Both the position numbers and the translations under genes were made by a program. This document shows positions 13,201 to 22,591 of a stretch of DNA of 30,570 nt, one piece after another (the stretch's first letter is position 1; each line of letters opens with the position of its first letter). Under the pieces are notes generated by a model. It searched no databases. It was not told the DNA's origin and saw only the letters and a list, made by a program, of their open reading frames with translations. The DNA comes from Mnemiopsis leidyi. Its lineage: Eukaryota; Ctenophora; Tentaculata; Lobata; Bolinopsidae. The DNA is taken from positions 48,129 to 78,698 of the forward strand of contig JH152797.1 in assembly GCA_000226015.1 (NCBI GenBank), in the 5' to 3' direction.

Positions 13201-14238
13201 TGCGGCTTTATTGCGGTATTGATGCTGCGCTGTTCATAGCAGTATCTGGTATAGTTCCTCCAGTTCAACACTCTGGAGCAAAAATAATACTTCTTGTGTC
13301 ACATAAAACCATATTGTTTACTTAACAATAGTTGGTCACAATCCTCCATGATTTTGTAGCAATGGTACAAATTTTTGCTAAATTGTTGGCGTAGCTTTTC
13401 CAGTGGAAGAATAAATGGATTGTCCAGTTTTGAAATCATTTGGGCCAAATCTGAAATAAAATTGTAGTCATGCACATATAACAGGACATCTATTATTTAT
13501 TTTTATTAAACTTGATGTTGCAACTTCATTCCATAAATATTGTCCTCGAATCCAAGTTGGATATCGAATTTCCTACCAAGACGTTAGACTGTTAACCTAA
13601 CAACGGTCCACGCTTGTGACTCGCTCCAGGTCGCTTATTGGGCTTTTTCTGGTTTAAAGGCTCCTTAGATTGCATGGAACCACGTGTAACGCAATACGCG
13701 AATGCGAAGCTTTTAATGTCGTTCGCGCTCTGTGAGCAATTTGAACCGTACAAAATTAGGTACGTGCGCACGATGTCACGTCGTGAATTGAAACGAACGT
13801 TCTCACGTAAGTAGTCAGTAGCACATACCCTACACAGTTGGTAGTGCCTATGTCAATAACTGTCGACAGGACGTGATCCAACTGTGCACGATCATGTGCG
13901 TCGTTATGTAACAATAAAAGTGTATATTCCTGATTTCTACAGCAAGCGTACCCAATACCCATTCAAGCCTCTATTCGCTTCGAATGGACAAAGATAGACC
14001 ATCCTAACCGTCGCGCAGATAGTTGATTAATTCATTGATCTACCGACATACCTTTCAGTGGCTGAAGGAGAAGCTCCCAGGAACAATAACAAATGCCATC
14101 AAATGGAACTTTACCAAATTCCTTAGCGACAGAAATGGTGTTCCCTACAAGAGATACGCTCCTAACTTCGCCCCCAACGACATTATTCCTGACATCGAGA
14201 AACTCTTGGCTCAGGAAGCCAACAAAGAAGAATCCTAA
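4206..14238 (+). CDS. GPX4: phospholipid hydroperoxide glutathione peroxidase, selenoprotein (whole gene span)
   Basis: Reduces phospholipid hydroperoxides with glutathione. The common exons are 9973-10040, 10235-10379, 11154-11264 and 14059-14238, all with GT-AG borders and matching phases. The product reads [14 protein letters not shown]-Sec-[32 protein letters not shown], then [10 protein letters not shown]. The Sec codon is the TGA at 10272-10274. The family's catalytic tetrad is present: Sec58, Gln93 (35 residues later, as in known GPX4), Trp146 and Asn147, numbered on the mitochondrial form. Three possible first exons (4206-4271, 6565-6789, 8297-8353) all end in phase 0 and would give proteins of 189, 242 and 186 aa. 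A SECIS hairpin lies in the 3' UTR. The short core, lacking an obvious oligomerisation loop, favours GPX4 over GPX1-type enzymes. Confidence 0.9.
6565..6789 (+). CDS. GPX4: GPX4 candidate alternative first exon B, Gly/Cys/Ser-rich
   Basis: An ATG-led frame of 75 codons ends at the strong donor AAA|GTGAGT in phase 0, in frame with the exon at 9973. The N-terminal half is KK/R-containing ([10 protein letters not shown]); the middle is rich in Gly, Ser and Cys (CGGG, GCDGGG); it ends with [15 protein letters not shown] recognise no domain. By position it could give a cytosolic or nuclear form, as alternative first exons do in mammalian GPX4. It could instead be a cassette exon or a chance frame. 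Confidence 0.5.
8214..8221. promoter_or_regulatory. CRE palindrome upstream of GPX4 first exon C
   Basis: A perfect TGACGTCA lies 76 bp before the ATG at 8297. This is the consensus site for CREB/ATF-type bZIP factors. Two GATAA words lie just upstream (about 8175-8190). The position fits a proximal promoter for the third GPX4 first exon. Confidence 0.45.
8297..8353 (+). CDS. GPX4: GPX4 alternative first exon C, secretory signal peptide
   Basis: Encodes 19 residues, [19 protein letters not shown], ending at donor CAG|GTATGT in phase 0. The FWMWLLAA core followed by small polar residues resembles a short signal peptide with cleavage after ATS or so. Joined to the exon at 9973 it would give an exported or ER-luminal glutathione peroxidase of 186 aa. 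Signal peptide function is an inference from composition. Confidence 0.6.
8354..9972 (+). other. GPX4 intron before the first common exon
   Basis: No exon is supported. A 19-nt imperfect direct repeat around TTCCGTGGTTT occurs twice near 8882-8925. Otherwise I see nothing. Confidence 0.4.
9973..10040 (+). CDS. GPX4: GPX4 common exon 2
   Basis: Acceptor TTTTTTTCAG precedes it and donor GTAAAG follows. The 68 nt encode [20 protein letters not shown] then KY and two bases of Lys, matching the conserved N-terminal beta strand and KY(R/K)G segment of glutathione peroxidases. Confidence 0.88.
10235..10379 (+). CDS. GPX4: GPX4 common exon 3 with selenocysteine TGA
   Basis: The 145 nt complete a Lys codon and read [12 protein letters not shown], then TGA (10272-10274), then [18 protein letters not shown] and [17 protein letters not shown]. 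The TGA sits exactly at the catalytic selenocysteine position of the family motif VNVASxUGxT. The frame is otherwise open and conserved on both sides, so the TGA is recoded and not a nonsense mutation. Donor is CAG|GTCTGT. Confidence 0.92.
10380..11153 (+). other. GPX4 intron, no exon seen
   Basis: AT-rich intronic sequence ending in the acceptor CTTCTCAG. I see no further exon or repeat. Confidence 0.5.
11154..11264 (+). CDS. GPX4: GPX4 common exon 4
   Basis: The 111 nt encode 37 residues from [17 protein letters not shown] to [13 protein letters not shown] and the F-DMF-KINVNG block are standard in the family. Acceptor CTTCTCAG, donor AAG|GTAATG, phase 0 on both sides. Confidence 0.9.
12265..12300 (+). 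CDS. GPX4: possible GPX4 36-nt microexon
   Basis: A 36-nt block bounded by TTTAACAG and AAG|GTAAGC reads [12 protein letters not shown] in phase 0. Including it would insert 12 residues between PLYK and WLKEKLPG, a junction that is normally direct in GPX4 proteins. It would therefore be a cassette exon, if it is used at all. The polypyrimidine tract is weak. Confidence 0.35.
12301..14058 (+). other. GPX4 last intron, no exon seen
   Basis: Intronic sequence. A frame at 13110-13325 has no recognisable content. The 3' end is CATACCTTTCAG. Confidence 0.45.
14059..14238 (+). CDS. GPX4: GPX4 last coding exon
   Basis: Encodes 59 residues starting [20 protein letters not shown], then [16 protein letters not shown] and an acidic/lysine tail ending EANKEES, with TAA at 14236-14238. 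The Trp-Asn pair of WNFTKF belongs to the catalytic tetrad. Confidence 0.92.
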   Translation, partial: WLKEKLPGTITNAIKWNFTKFLSDRNGVPYKRYAPNFAPNDIIPDIEKLLAQEANKEES

Positions 14239-14477
14239 ACATTTTGTGTCTAACATATGGCTCGATATTTCAGGCTTCATCCCGGGTTTCCATTCCACTT
14301 CAAAGGAATCTTAATGCTTATCCGAACTTTTTTCGACTTCTCGTTATGTAAATTATACCGTTCTGTTTCAGAGAACAAAAGACAATTTTAAATCTCATTC
14401 GTAGTTGAGTAAACCGGCGTAGGCGGGATTGGAAGGGTTTTGCTGTAGTTCCCTTTCTATTCTGTTCTTCGCCAACC

Positions 14478-14560
14478 AAAATAAGTTGCCTTCTTAGATG
14501 ACCAGACTTTCTTAAACCACGAGGTGGATCGTATTGTGATGTTAAGGTTATACTTATTTT
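14478..14560 (+). promoter_or_regulatory. SECIS element in the GPX4 3' UTR
   Basis: A hairpin 240 nt past the stop codon has SECIS geometry. The base is an 8-bp stem AAAATAAG/CTTATTTT (14478-14485 with 14553-14560), then CCTT/AAGG (14489-14492 with 14544-14547), an internal loop, the ATGA (14498-14501) and TGAT (14537-14540) quartet strands, a 12-nt helix strand with several G-U pairs and mismatches, and an apical loop opening with AAA (14514-14516). The ATGA-to-AA spacing of 12 nt is within the usual range. This is what the SBP2/EFSec machinery needs to read the TGA at 10272 as selenocysteine. Helix II is not perfect by hand folding. Confidence 0.8.
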
Positions 14561-14590
14561 GTTATTTCCTTGTTTTTATTTCGCTGTCAT

Positions 14591-14596
14591 ATTAAA
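14591..14596 (+). terminator. GPX4 polyadenylation signal
   Basis: ATTAAA lies 31 nt after the SECIS hairpin and is the first poly(A) hexamer past it, so the SECIS would be inside the mature mRNA. Confidence 0.5.
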
Positions 14597-14992
14597 GTTA
14601 AACTAACACATTCAAGAGAATCAATAATGATTAATGATAACTAAACAAATAATTTCACAAAAAACTTCATCAAGAAGATCACATTAATAAAGCTGAATTA
14701 TAACACATTGACCAAAGAAACACATAATAAGAAAAGCAGTATTGCTGTAACTACCACTTTTAAATTTTGAAAGGTCAACGAAAATCGACAATTTAATGAG
14801 CCGATTGGATAAAATTAAGATTGTTAAAAGTTGGAGTTATTATTTGACAAGTGTGAGAGATCTTATGTTCAGTGTTGTGTGTAAGAAAACCGTGAGAAGA
14901 GATTCCGACTTTTTGTTTCTAACTTTAATTTGAATGGATTGTCACCTAAAATGTAATTAAATGCGATAAAGAAAGCAAACGTTAATCAGCAT

Positions 14993-14998
14993 TTTAAT
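14993..14998 (-). terminator. beta-adaptin polyadenylation signal
   Basis: ATTAAA on the minus strand, 74 nt after the beta-adaptin stop codon. The two convergent genes would then be separated by roughly 350 bp. Confidence 0.45.
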
Positions 14999-15071
14999 TT
15001 TAAAACCAGAGTTAGTCCTTAAAGAAACAATGAACACAAAGTTCATACATTACAGTTATGACAACTAAAAC

Positions 15072-15328
15072 CTAGTTAGCCAATATAGTACAGATAGCCG
15101 AATGGACTTCAGAGATGGCGGCTACAGTTTGGGTCTTGAGAGCTAGAGTTGGAGCAGCGCCAGCAGCCAGCCTCAGTTCGCCCAGGACCCAGATGCCGTT
15201 AGTGAACTTGACGGAGGTGTAGATGAGGTGTTCTCCGTCTCCTCCTTGCCGTGTAGCTACCACGAACACGTTGTTCGCTGTCAGCGATTGTTCCACTTGT
15301 TCTGGGAGAAAGTTGATTTTATCAACGT
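15072..15328 (-). CDS. AP2B1: beta-adaptin exon 15 (appendage platform, stop)
   Basis: Begins with two bases completing Asp and reads [20 protein letters not shown] to ICTILAN, TAG at 15072-15074. Contains [12 protein letters not shown], the conserved platform strand. Confidence 0.9.
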
Positions 15329-18300
15329 CTACACAATAATTGACTGTGTTCAACAATATGCTATGTCTAATAGACATAGCATAGTGTCGAATTTCTATCA
15401 GCTAGGTTGTGGTATTGTTAATAAGCTGATCGAATGGAAGAAATTAACTAAAAGCCAGTGACGAGACGCAAGTTTTAATATTTTGACAAGCCTACCTTGC
15501 GTCTTGTTTGTGAACGGGAGGCTGAACTGTTTCTCTTTCTCATCAGGAATTTCCCGCCACATTTGAGGGAAGAGATTACGTTCCATACTGCCTTCTTCCA
15601 CGAACAAAACATAGGCCGGTACGACACACTCGAAGTAAAACACGTCGATGTCGTTCTTGATGGCTATCTGCACTTTGAGAAGAGGTTCCATCTTCATCAC
15701 AGGACCAGTAGTTACGATTGGGAGAGAAGTAGACGCAGAGACGTTAGGTAAAACCGGACAGTTCACAGAAAGGGGGGCTCCAGGAGCTAAACCAAAACTG
15801 TTTTTGTTGAACTGGACAGCAAACCCAGACATACCCTGAAAAGATTATTGTGTCAGACAAGATTTATGAGGCATAACTTGCAACAAAATTGTACTGAGTA
15901 AAGGCAAGTAAGGATAATTCTTGTTGAACTGAACCGACAAATCTCCCTTACCATCATAGTTTTGTTGGCGAGAGTCAAGTCCATGAAGATGCCCTTATTT
16001 CTGCGAGCAAATGTAGCAGAAACTTCCAGACCCTTAGCACGTGCAGCAGGAAGAACAACTTGTTGGGGTGCCACGTAGTTGGTAGGAGCAGAAAGAGAGA
16101 ACAAGTCCATAGGACTGGATGTAGGGGCCGCAACGGCAGCTGCTCCACCCCCTAACTGTGATAGGCGGGGGTCAGGGTTAATATAAGCGAATATAGGGGA
16201 GTTTCATCTGATAGTAAGAATATTCTTAAAACTTACTATTTAATCAATTATGGAGGGTTTATGAGCAAATTACGGATAAATAACAAGCGCAGGTTACTTC
16301 TTAGTAAGTGGCTAAAAACGATTATTACTCACGTCCATGCCGCCGAATATGTCTCCCAGCAGATCAGCAACAGGTTGCTGCTGGTAAGTGTTGTTGTTGA
16401 CGGGTTGAGCGGCCGGAGTTGGAGCCGGGTAGTCCAGACTAAGCAGATCTCCTATGAGGAGGTCCCCTCCTCCTACTTCTTGTTGTGGAGCTCCTGTCTC
16501 CTCTACCTCGCTGTACGTCCTGTCGTCCTCCTCACTGCGTAAATACAGATATTTTACATGATTTTCAGGGGAGAAAAATTTGTCAATTTATCAAAACCGG
16601 GTGTTCACTATTTCGAAACTACTTTTGATACTTCCCATTTTTCCTGCGAACAAATCATGGGCTGCCTATGAACATTTATACTCACATATGGTGGTCAGCC
16701 TCAGCAGCACCTTCAGCATTCCTGTTGACTTGGATCTTTCTAACAGGTACACGTCCCTCTACAAAAGCAGCAGGGGGTTTGTGGTACACACTGGCCAGGG
16801 ATGAGATGTGACATATCAGTTCGTCAAGAAGGGTAGGTTCTATGAGATCTGTCTCCTCTGAGATGAGGGGCTTTTCGGCAAGGACAACCTGAAATATGGG
16901 ACATCGGTCATACGGTCGATCGATTTGATTGCAGCACCGATGTTTCCATCATGCGGTATTATAGTAGATAAACAACTGGTACGTACGTACGTATAAAGAA
17001 CGTACGTGCGCGCGGACTGGCCTGAAAAACTTGCATTTTGCGAAGACCGTTCAGATGAATTAAGGTCAGACGCTCTTTAGATAGCGGGGCCCGCTGCGGG
17101 GTAAGGGGTTTTCAGTTTTCACTCCCGACCCCGTGTAAGGTTTCACATTCAAAGATAAGTATCAAATAACCTCTTTAGCAGCAGCTGGGTCGGTTGACAA
17201 CAGCCGCCAGTAAATGTATCCTCTATCTCTGAGATCAGGGTTATCCGAGTCCTGAGTTGCCAGGGACAGAACTTTCTGGACCAATTCCTGAGTTTCTTGA
17301 GGCTTTTTCAGGAACAGTTTGACAATGGCAGTAAGAAGCTGCAGCTGCACCTAGAATTATATTATTTGGGGGGTTAATCCCTTTTTTAATTTTCAAGGTT
17401 CGAAAGGAATATTATGGATTGGGAAACTAAATGATACGCTCTTGTTTGTAAGCTTTTTTGTAAGCTATTTAGCCAACTCAGTGTATTTTCGAAAGCTTAC
17501 AAAATAGTCTTTGAAATATGGGCCTTTTATTAGGAACTATACTACGGTTCATAAAAAGAGAAATAACCGGAAAATGAAATATCTAGAAGATAGCGTACCT
17601 GAGTATTTTCATCGTGGAAACCATCCAAGAAGGATTGAAGAATTTCGTCAGCATTATCGATTCTCTCAGCGTATTCCCCAACAATCCATATCATAGCAGC
17701 ACGAGCTTCAGGCTCGTCCAGTGAGTCTAAGTTCTCGCACAATGTGGAGATTATAGTCTCGTATTTGTTCGGATATTTTCGGAAAATGTCCTGAAATTTT
17801 CAGATGTAATGGATATAACAGCGTTGAAACTAAAGAATTTTCGTCTTTGGCTTTCAAAGAGCGGGGAGTAAAACTTAGATATTAGAATATTACCGTAAAG
17901 TTAAAAGGATTTAGTAAATTTGTGCGAAAGTACCTAAATTAACAGATGATTTCTTAGATGACTCCTTAACCCAATTTTAATCTGACAACACAACCAACAC
18001 TGACCTTGATAACTACTATAGCTTCCTGTACAACGTAGTTAACTTTAGTTTGGATCAGTTCCAATAGGGTAGTTACACACTTTTCAGCGCTTGGTTCCAC
18101 TTTGATAGCACAACGTCCGATAGCACGCACTGCCTTGCGCACAAAGTCTACATCAACTTCTGTCGCATACTCCTTCAGCTCAGCAAGAACCTGTTGATGC
18201 AAGGTGAACTAGTATAGCGATAATTATCTTCTAATTTATACTGATCGCAATAATAATAACTGAAAATCACGAACAATACTTATCGTATCTCCTGGACCGA

Positions 18301-21300
18301 CCTGAGCAATATTTGACTGGGCAGCAAGACGAATCATGATGTCAAGTTTCTCCAACTTCACGTAAATAGGATCGTTGTACTTCACAAAGAAGGCCTTTAT
18401 CTCGTGCTTAAGAATGTCTGGACGTTTTTGGACGACCAAGTTGATGTTCCTCAATGCAACGTACTGGTTGAATATTGATGGATAAGCACATATTGAAATA
18501 AGTACAGATTAAGTTACAATTTTCAATGATCTCGCAACATGATCACGCTAGCAGGTTAATGTTTAAATGTGATCGTGAAATACTCCTAACCTGAATTTCT
18601 GCCTCAGCAGAGAGCAAAGTGACAAGGGGAGGAGCTAACTTCTTCTGCAACATCTGCACAAACTCTGAATTGGCGATCTGATCCATCAGCTTCATAAGAA
18701 CTTTCACAGCACTGAGCACTACAGCGGCGTTGGCGTGCGCTAGACGTGGTGTGATACGCTCACAGATACTGTGGAAAAAAGCGTGTTTCATCTTGTCTCC
18801 GGCACTTTAGAATTCTTACTAATACGTCTAACTTAATGTTGCCGTTAACTATTTACTAAATAGGTAACTAATGTGAATGGGTGCAATGTAGCGACCGTAG
18901 CCCTTCCTAGCAGAATAATTCCACCAAAAAAATGTTCAAGGAATGCAAGCAATCACAACTCAGCCTGAGGTTACTGACCTGATACATTCCTTCTCGTCCC
19001 GGGGAGAATAGTTATTGAGGGAGTCCAGGATGAATATCTGGCCCCACTCAGTACACTCGTTTAGAGCAGTTAGCAGCTTGTTTACTGTTGGCGTGTCTAT
19101 GTTCACCTGCGGTCAGGATTATTTATCATCATTACTGTACAGTCAGAGTTATAAGAAAAAGTAAAACCACATTTCATTTAATTAATTACAAATTGTCGGT
19201 AACTATTGACTATAACAGAATACTGGACTTTATAGTAGAAAACTTGATGTAAGTATATTGAATGTTCGACCTTTTTTCTCTGAGTACACTCAGGCAAGGA
19301 ACAAAAGTTGCTCTTTCTTCGAGCTTATCCAGAGAAAAAAATTAATTTTGAAAAGTCAGATTGTAAATGAGACTCAATAATACCTCACAGCTACACCAGG
19401 TAGTATATTGCTACAAGGAAAGATGATAAAGCTGACATTTCTACCTGTTTTGCAGCATTAGGGTTGGTGTCCAGAATTTCGGAGATTGCTGCCACTGCGT
19501 TGGCCACAACCATGGGGTTACTATCGCAGAGGAGCTCCCCCAGCGTCTCCAGGAAACCTTGGTCTTCTACACGTGCGGCGCTGATGTCGTGCAGCTTTGC
19601 TACACAAACTGCGGCTGTTTTACGTACATACGGGTCTTCGTCCTGGACAATTTTATTTATAGTAACGCCGTTAATGAGAAATCAACGAAAAAAACTTCGA
19701 TCAATTTCACAGCTCTAGCTTCAAATTGCCAATTCTTGACAAAGTGTCAGAATGTCCACAGTGAAAACAGTAAGTCATAATGGTCGATTTCACACTATCA
19801 AATTTTGAAACCTTGAGACATTTCCTGAGAGGTTCACATAGATACTCGGTAATTTTCTCAACTCGGATACAGCCCATAGTTCTGACCGCCAGGGCTCTTA
19901 TCAGCGGGTTGGGGTCCTCGCAATCCTGCAGACAAACAATTTGTTATGTGAATTAGAGAAGATCGACCTTATACATCTTTTTGACGAAGCGTATAAAAAA
20001 ATTAAACAACAACATTTTTAGCCGCGACTGAGAGGGTTTATTAAACCTGAGGCTCGATGGTAGTCACTAGTCTCTTTATTTGGATGATTTATAAAAGCAG
20101 CCTAAATATTAATAGATTAATTACTGTTACCTACACGTGTTCAATTTAGTGCTAATATTTTATGAGTTTGTATAGTAGGGGTGTCAGATGGGATTTCACT
20201 GCTCACTGAGTGGCTAAAACACCTGAGAGTCAGTATAAACCCCGGTAAATCATGCCGTAACTTCAATTTACGTGGCATAATCAAGGAGTTGTGGGATACA
20301 GGCTAAAGCAGCAGCTGATTTTAAGGAAAAAACACGACATGTTAAAGAGAAAAACACGACATCTTATCCGTTAATCTTTCTTAGTAATTATTTAACCTAT
20401 TTATTTTAAGCCGTGTTAATCTTAAGATTCAGTTGCTAGTTGTTGGTTATATTTCACAGTAAATATTTTTCGAAACGCCAGATTAAATGCAATTTTCACT
20501 TGTTGGAACAAAAAATGATTATCACGACTTTCATCGCCCTATGTTATTATAAAAGTTCCGTGGACCCACCCACTGAAAGATTTTAACAAACCTTGACAAA
20601 TGTGTTAACAGCTAGAATAGCCAAGTCAGGCTGTGTCTTGGCGTAGTTGATGAGGTAAAGATAGACAAGTTTCTTGAGCTCCAAGTTATCAGTCTGCATG
20701 CACATGGTGACATCAGTGAAGAGGGCACTAACGTCCTTCCCTACCGTCATACTGGCTATCACCTGAACAAGGAGATAATATCATACTGTCTATAACCTGA
20801 ACAAGGAGATAATATCATACTGGCTATCACCTGAACAAGGAGATATTATCATACTGTCTATCACCTGAACAAGGAGATAATATCATACTGTCTATAACCT
20901 GCACAAGGAGATATTATCATACTGGCTATCACCTGCACAAGGAGATATTATCATACTGGCTATCACCTGAACAAGGAGATAATATCATACTGTCTATCAC
21001 CTGCACAAGGAGATATTATTATACTGTCTATAACCTGCACAAGGAGATATTATCATACTGGCTATCACCTGAACAAGGAGATAATATCATACTGTCTATA
21101 ACCTGAACAAGGAGATATCATCATACTGGCTATCACCTGCACAAGGAGATATTATTATACTGGCTATCACCTGAACAAGGAGATATTATCATACTGGCTA
21201 TCACCTGAACAAGGAGATATTATCATACTGGCTATCACCTGAACAACGATATATTCTCTTTAGACCATCCTGACATGGGAACTTTCCAGTTGAAGCTTTC

Positions 21301-21470
21301 GTTATACGATTTTAAGTACAATACAGTCTTATCATAATTCGAGACCAACAAATTTTGCAAACCTTTTTGACGGCCTCCTTTTTCTTTTCCTTCTTGTCGC
21401 TGTTAAGTTCCGCTTTCAGCTCGTAAATTTCACCCTTCTTTTGGGTGTTGAAGTATTTACTGTCGGACAT
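15072..21470 (-). CDS. AP2B1: beta-adaptin, large subunit of AP-1/AP-2 clathrin adaptors (whole gene span)
   Basis: Fifteen exons join in phase to 940 codons plus stop bookkeeping of 2823 nt, the usual length of beta1/beta2-adaptin (about 940). The protein starts [20 protein letters not shown], continues through the armadillo-like trunk (residues 1 to about 580, e.g. [34 protein letters not shown]), a Gly/Pro/Gln hinge with the clathrin-box motif LLSLD at 637-641, and the C-terminal appendage (about 700-940, e.g. [46 protein letters not shown]). It acts on the cytosolic face of the trans-Golgi network and plasma membrane, binding cargo and clathrin. AP-1 and AP-2 versions are nearly identical; many invertebrates use one gene for both, so the symbol is provisional. 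No internal stop or frameshift. Confidence 0.92.
15496..15835 (-). CDS. AP2B1: beta-adaptin exon 14 (appendage sandwich)
   Basis: Reads [20 protein letters not shown] through [27 protein letters not shown] and [13 protein letters not shown] to NKTQ; donor CAAG|GTAGGC in phase 1. Strong match to the beta appendage. Confidence 0.9.
15952..16155 (-). CDS. AP2B1: beta-adaptin exon 13 (end of hinge, start of appendage)
   Basis: 68 codons, [14 protein letters not shown], then [20 protein letters not shown] to TLANKTMM. Acceptor TATCACAG, donor ATG|GTAAGG. Confidence 0.88.
16333..16534 (-). CDS. AP2B1: beta-adaptin exon 12 (hinge with clathrin box)
   Basis: Low-complexity hinge: [20 protein letters not shown], then [15 protein letters not shown] and a Gln/Asn-rich run, ending [16 protein letters not shown] fits the clathrin-box pattern L-hydrophobic-x-hydrophobic-D/E. 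Frame and phase are fixed by both neighbours. Confidence 0.85.
16686..16888 (-). CDS. AP2B1: beta-adaptin exon 11 (end of trunk)
   Basis: 67 codons plus two bases: [40 protein letters not shown], then [13 protein letters not shown]. Donor AT|GTGAGT in phase 2. Confidence 0.9.
17171..17350 (-). CDS. AP2B1: beta-adaptin exon 10 (trunk)
   Basis: 60 codons, [20 protein letters not shown] to [17 protein letters not shown]. The donor GAG|GTTATT is weak; reading on gives Val-Ile-stop. Confidence 0.9.
17599..17790 (-). CDS. AP2B1: beta-adaptin exon 9 (trunk)
   Basis: 64 codons, [20 protein letters not shown] through the highly conserved [20 protein letters not shown] to DENTQ; donor CAG|GTACGC. Confidence 0.93.
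18005..18190 (-). CDS. AP2B1: beta-adaptin exon 8 (trunk)
   Basis: 62 codons, [20 protein letters not shown] to [13 protein letters not shown]; acceptor CATCAACAG, donor AAG|GTCAGT. Confidence 0.93.
18302..18463 (-). CDS. AP2B1: beta-adaptin exon 7 (trunk)
   Basis: 54 codons, [20 protein letters not shown] to [15 protein letters not shown]; acceptor TTCAACCAG, donor CAG|GTCGGT. Confidence 0.93.
18591..18768 (-). CDS. AP2B1: beta-adaptin exon 6 (trunk)
   Basis: One base completing Ser, then 59 codons [20 protein letters not shown] to LLSAEAEIQ; acceptor TTTTTTCCACAG, donor CAG|GTTAGG. Confidence 0.92.
18979..19106 (-). CDS. AP2B1: beta-adaptin exon 5 (trunk)
   Basis: 42 codons plus two bases, [20 protein letters not shown] to SPRDEKECI; acceptor GACCGCAG, donor AG|GTCAGT. 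Confidence 0.9.
19107..19444 (-). other. beta-adaptin intron, nothing further seen
   Basis: 338-nt intron between exons 4 and 5. No repeat or additional exon visible. Confidence 0.6.
19445..19642 (-). CDS. AP2B1: beta-adaptin exon 4 (trunk)
   Basis: 66 codons, [20 protein letters not shown] to [12 protein letters not shown]; acceptor TTGTCCAG, donor CAG|GTAGAA. Confidence 0.92.
19812..19925 (-). CDS. AP2B1: beta-adaptin exon 3 (trunk)
   Basis: 38 codons, [20 protein letters not shown] to [12 protein letters not shown]; acceptor TGTCTGCAG, donor AAG|GTTTCA. Confidence 0.92.
19926..20591 (-). other. beta-adaptin intron, nothing further seen
   Basis: 666-nt intron between exons 2 and 3. A short duplication, AAAACACGACAT twice near 20331-20362, is the only feature noted. 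Confidence 0.5.
20592..20762 (-). CDS. AP2B1: beta-adaptin exon 2 (trunk)
   Basis: 57 codons, [20 protein letters not shown] to AVNTFVK; acceptor CTTGTTCAG|GTG, donor AAG|GTTTGT. Its first 14-15 nt and the acceptor are themselves the first unit of the adjoining minisatellite. Confidence 0.93.
20748..21258. repeat. 15-unit, 34-bp minisatellite overlapping a splice acceptor
   Basis: The plus-strand unit reads CATACTGGCTATCACCTGAA then CAAGGAGATAATAT, with an exact 34-bp period from 20748; unit 15 starts at 21224 and decays after about 21 nt. Variable positions are few (G/T, C/A, A/C, A/T). The first unit contains the true 3' splice site of beta-adaptin exon 2 and the exon's first bases, so each further unit is a copy of polypyrimidine tract, CAG and exon start, lying in the intron upstream. 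Confidence 0.95.
21363..21470 (-). CDS. AP2B1: beta-adaptin exon 1 (canonical start)
   Basis: 36 codons, [39 protein letters not shown] at 21470-21468 with purine at -3. Donor AAG|GTTTGC. The start matches the family's usual N-terminus. An acceptor (ATCTCAG) sits 5 nt before the ATG, so a 5' exon lies upstream. Confidence 0.9.
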
Positions 21471-22591
21471 CTTGCCTGAGATGAACCAATATTACGAAAC
21501 TACTTTTCATATGAAACAAAATATCGAGCCAGAGTTAATATTCATTGGTTGAGTGTTCTTATTACAGTATAAGTTGGCAGCTGAGGTAAATGGCGTAGTT
21601 TTCTGAAACTCAGAGTTCATGTAGCAATGTAATAAGTCAGCTCACAACATTCACCAACGAGAAGAGAAAAGGCATGCAAACTCAAGTGGGAAAATATTTG
21701 TTGCTCAAGTTTTTATTGCACTTTGGCATCGACCGTGAAAAGGTATCAATTAATCGTGCAAATATATCAATCGGAAAACACATTAAAGGAGACATGATTT
21801 TATATGAGTTTTGATCTAATCTATATTCCTTAAATAAGCAAAATCGGAAAATTGTTTAAAACTTTTTAATTTTTTAAGTCGCTGGAATATAACATTAGAT
21901 AACATATCATATCTCAGATAAAGTGTTGCTCAAACATAATTAAACCAGGTGTACTTACTTGAAGAATGATACACATACATAGCACAGTTACAGAAGCACA
22001 AGTTTAGATAGCCAACATAAAAGATGAATGTTTGAGTGTCTGGACTATGTTTCAGCACAGAAAGATGTCCAAATTATGTAACCGCTTGGATCTAAACATT
22101 ATTTCACTTCGAACAAGAGGCGGCTGATTTGTTAAGTATGAATATGAGATTTAAAGGTAGGCTGCGTAGTACAATTTTTTTGAATAATATCTGAACGACC
22201 CCTAAGAGTTTTATACTGCAGAGCTACATTTTCAGAGCTCCTATTTTCTGTAATAGAAACATTTGACTTTCTGACTTTGCTGTGTCGGGAGAGAATGAAC
22301 TTCCTGACGTGAAAGTATGACATGTTTGTTTTAGTAAACACGACACACTGAACACATTCGCAAATTCATATGATCACGTATAAGCATTACACAGATAGGC
22401 AATTAGTTGCACTATTTACATGTAAGTATCTATACAATATAGAATATAGGTACATTTACACAGGTACACAATACTGATTTATAGTTGTACACTATACACT
22501 GACACTGTAGACCAGCACTATTCACTAATACTGTAAAGTGTACACTAATACTGTACAAGATATACATCACATCAACTATACTCTGACTTAC

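Noticed and set aside
14032..14298. Minus-strand and shifted plus-strand frames over the GPX4 last exon
   Set aside because: They are shadows of the conserved WNFTKF-encoding frame.
16977..17015. ACGT repeats and GCGC near 16980-17013
   Set aside because: A short simple repeat within an intron; no sign of a regulatory role.
20748..21258. Regular array that could be taken for a CRISPR
   Set aside because: Units abut with a constant 34-bp period and no unique spacers, and the context is a eukaryotic intron; it is a minisatellite.
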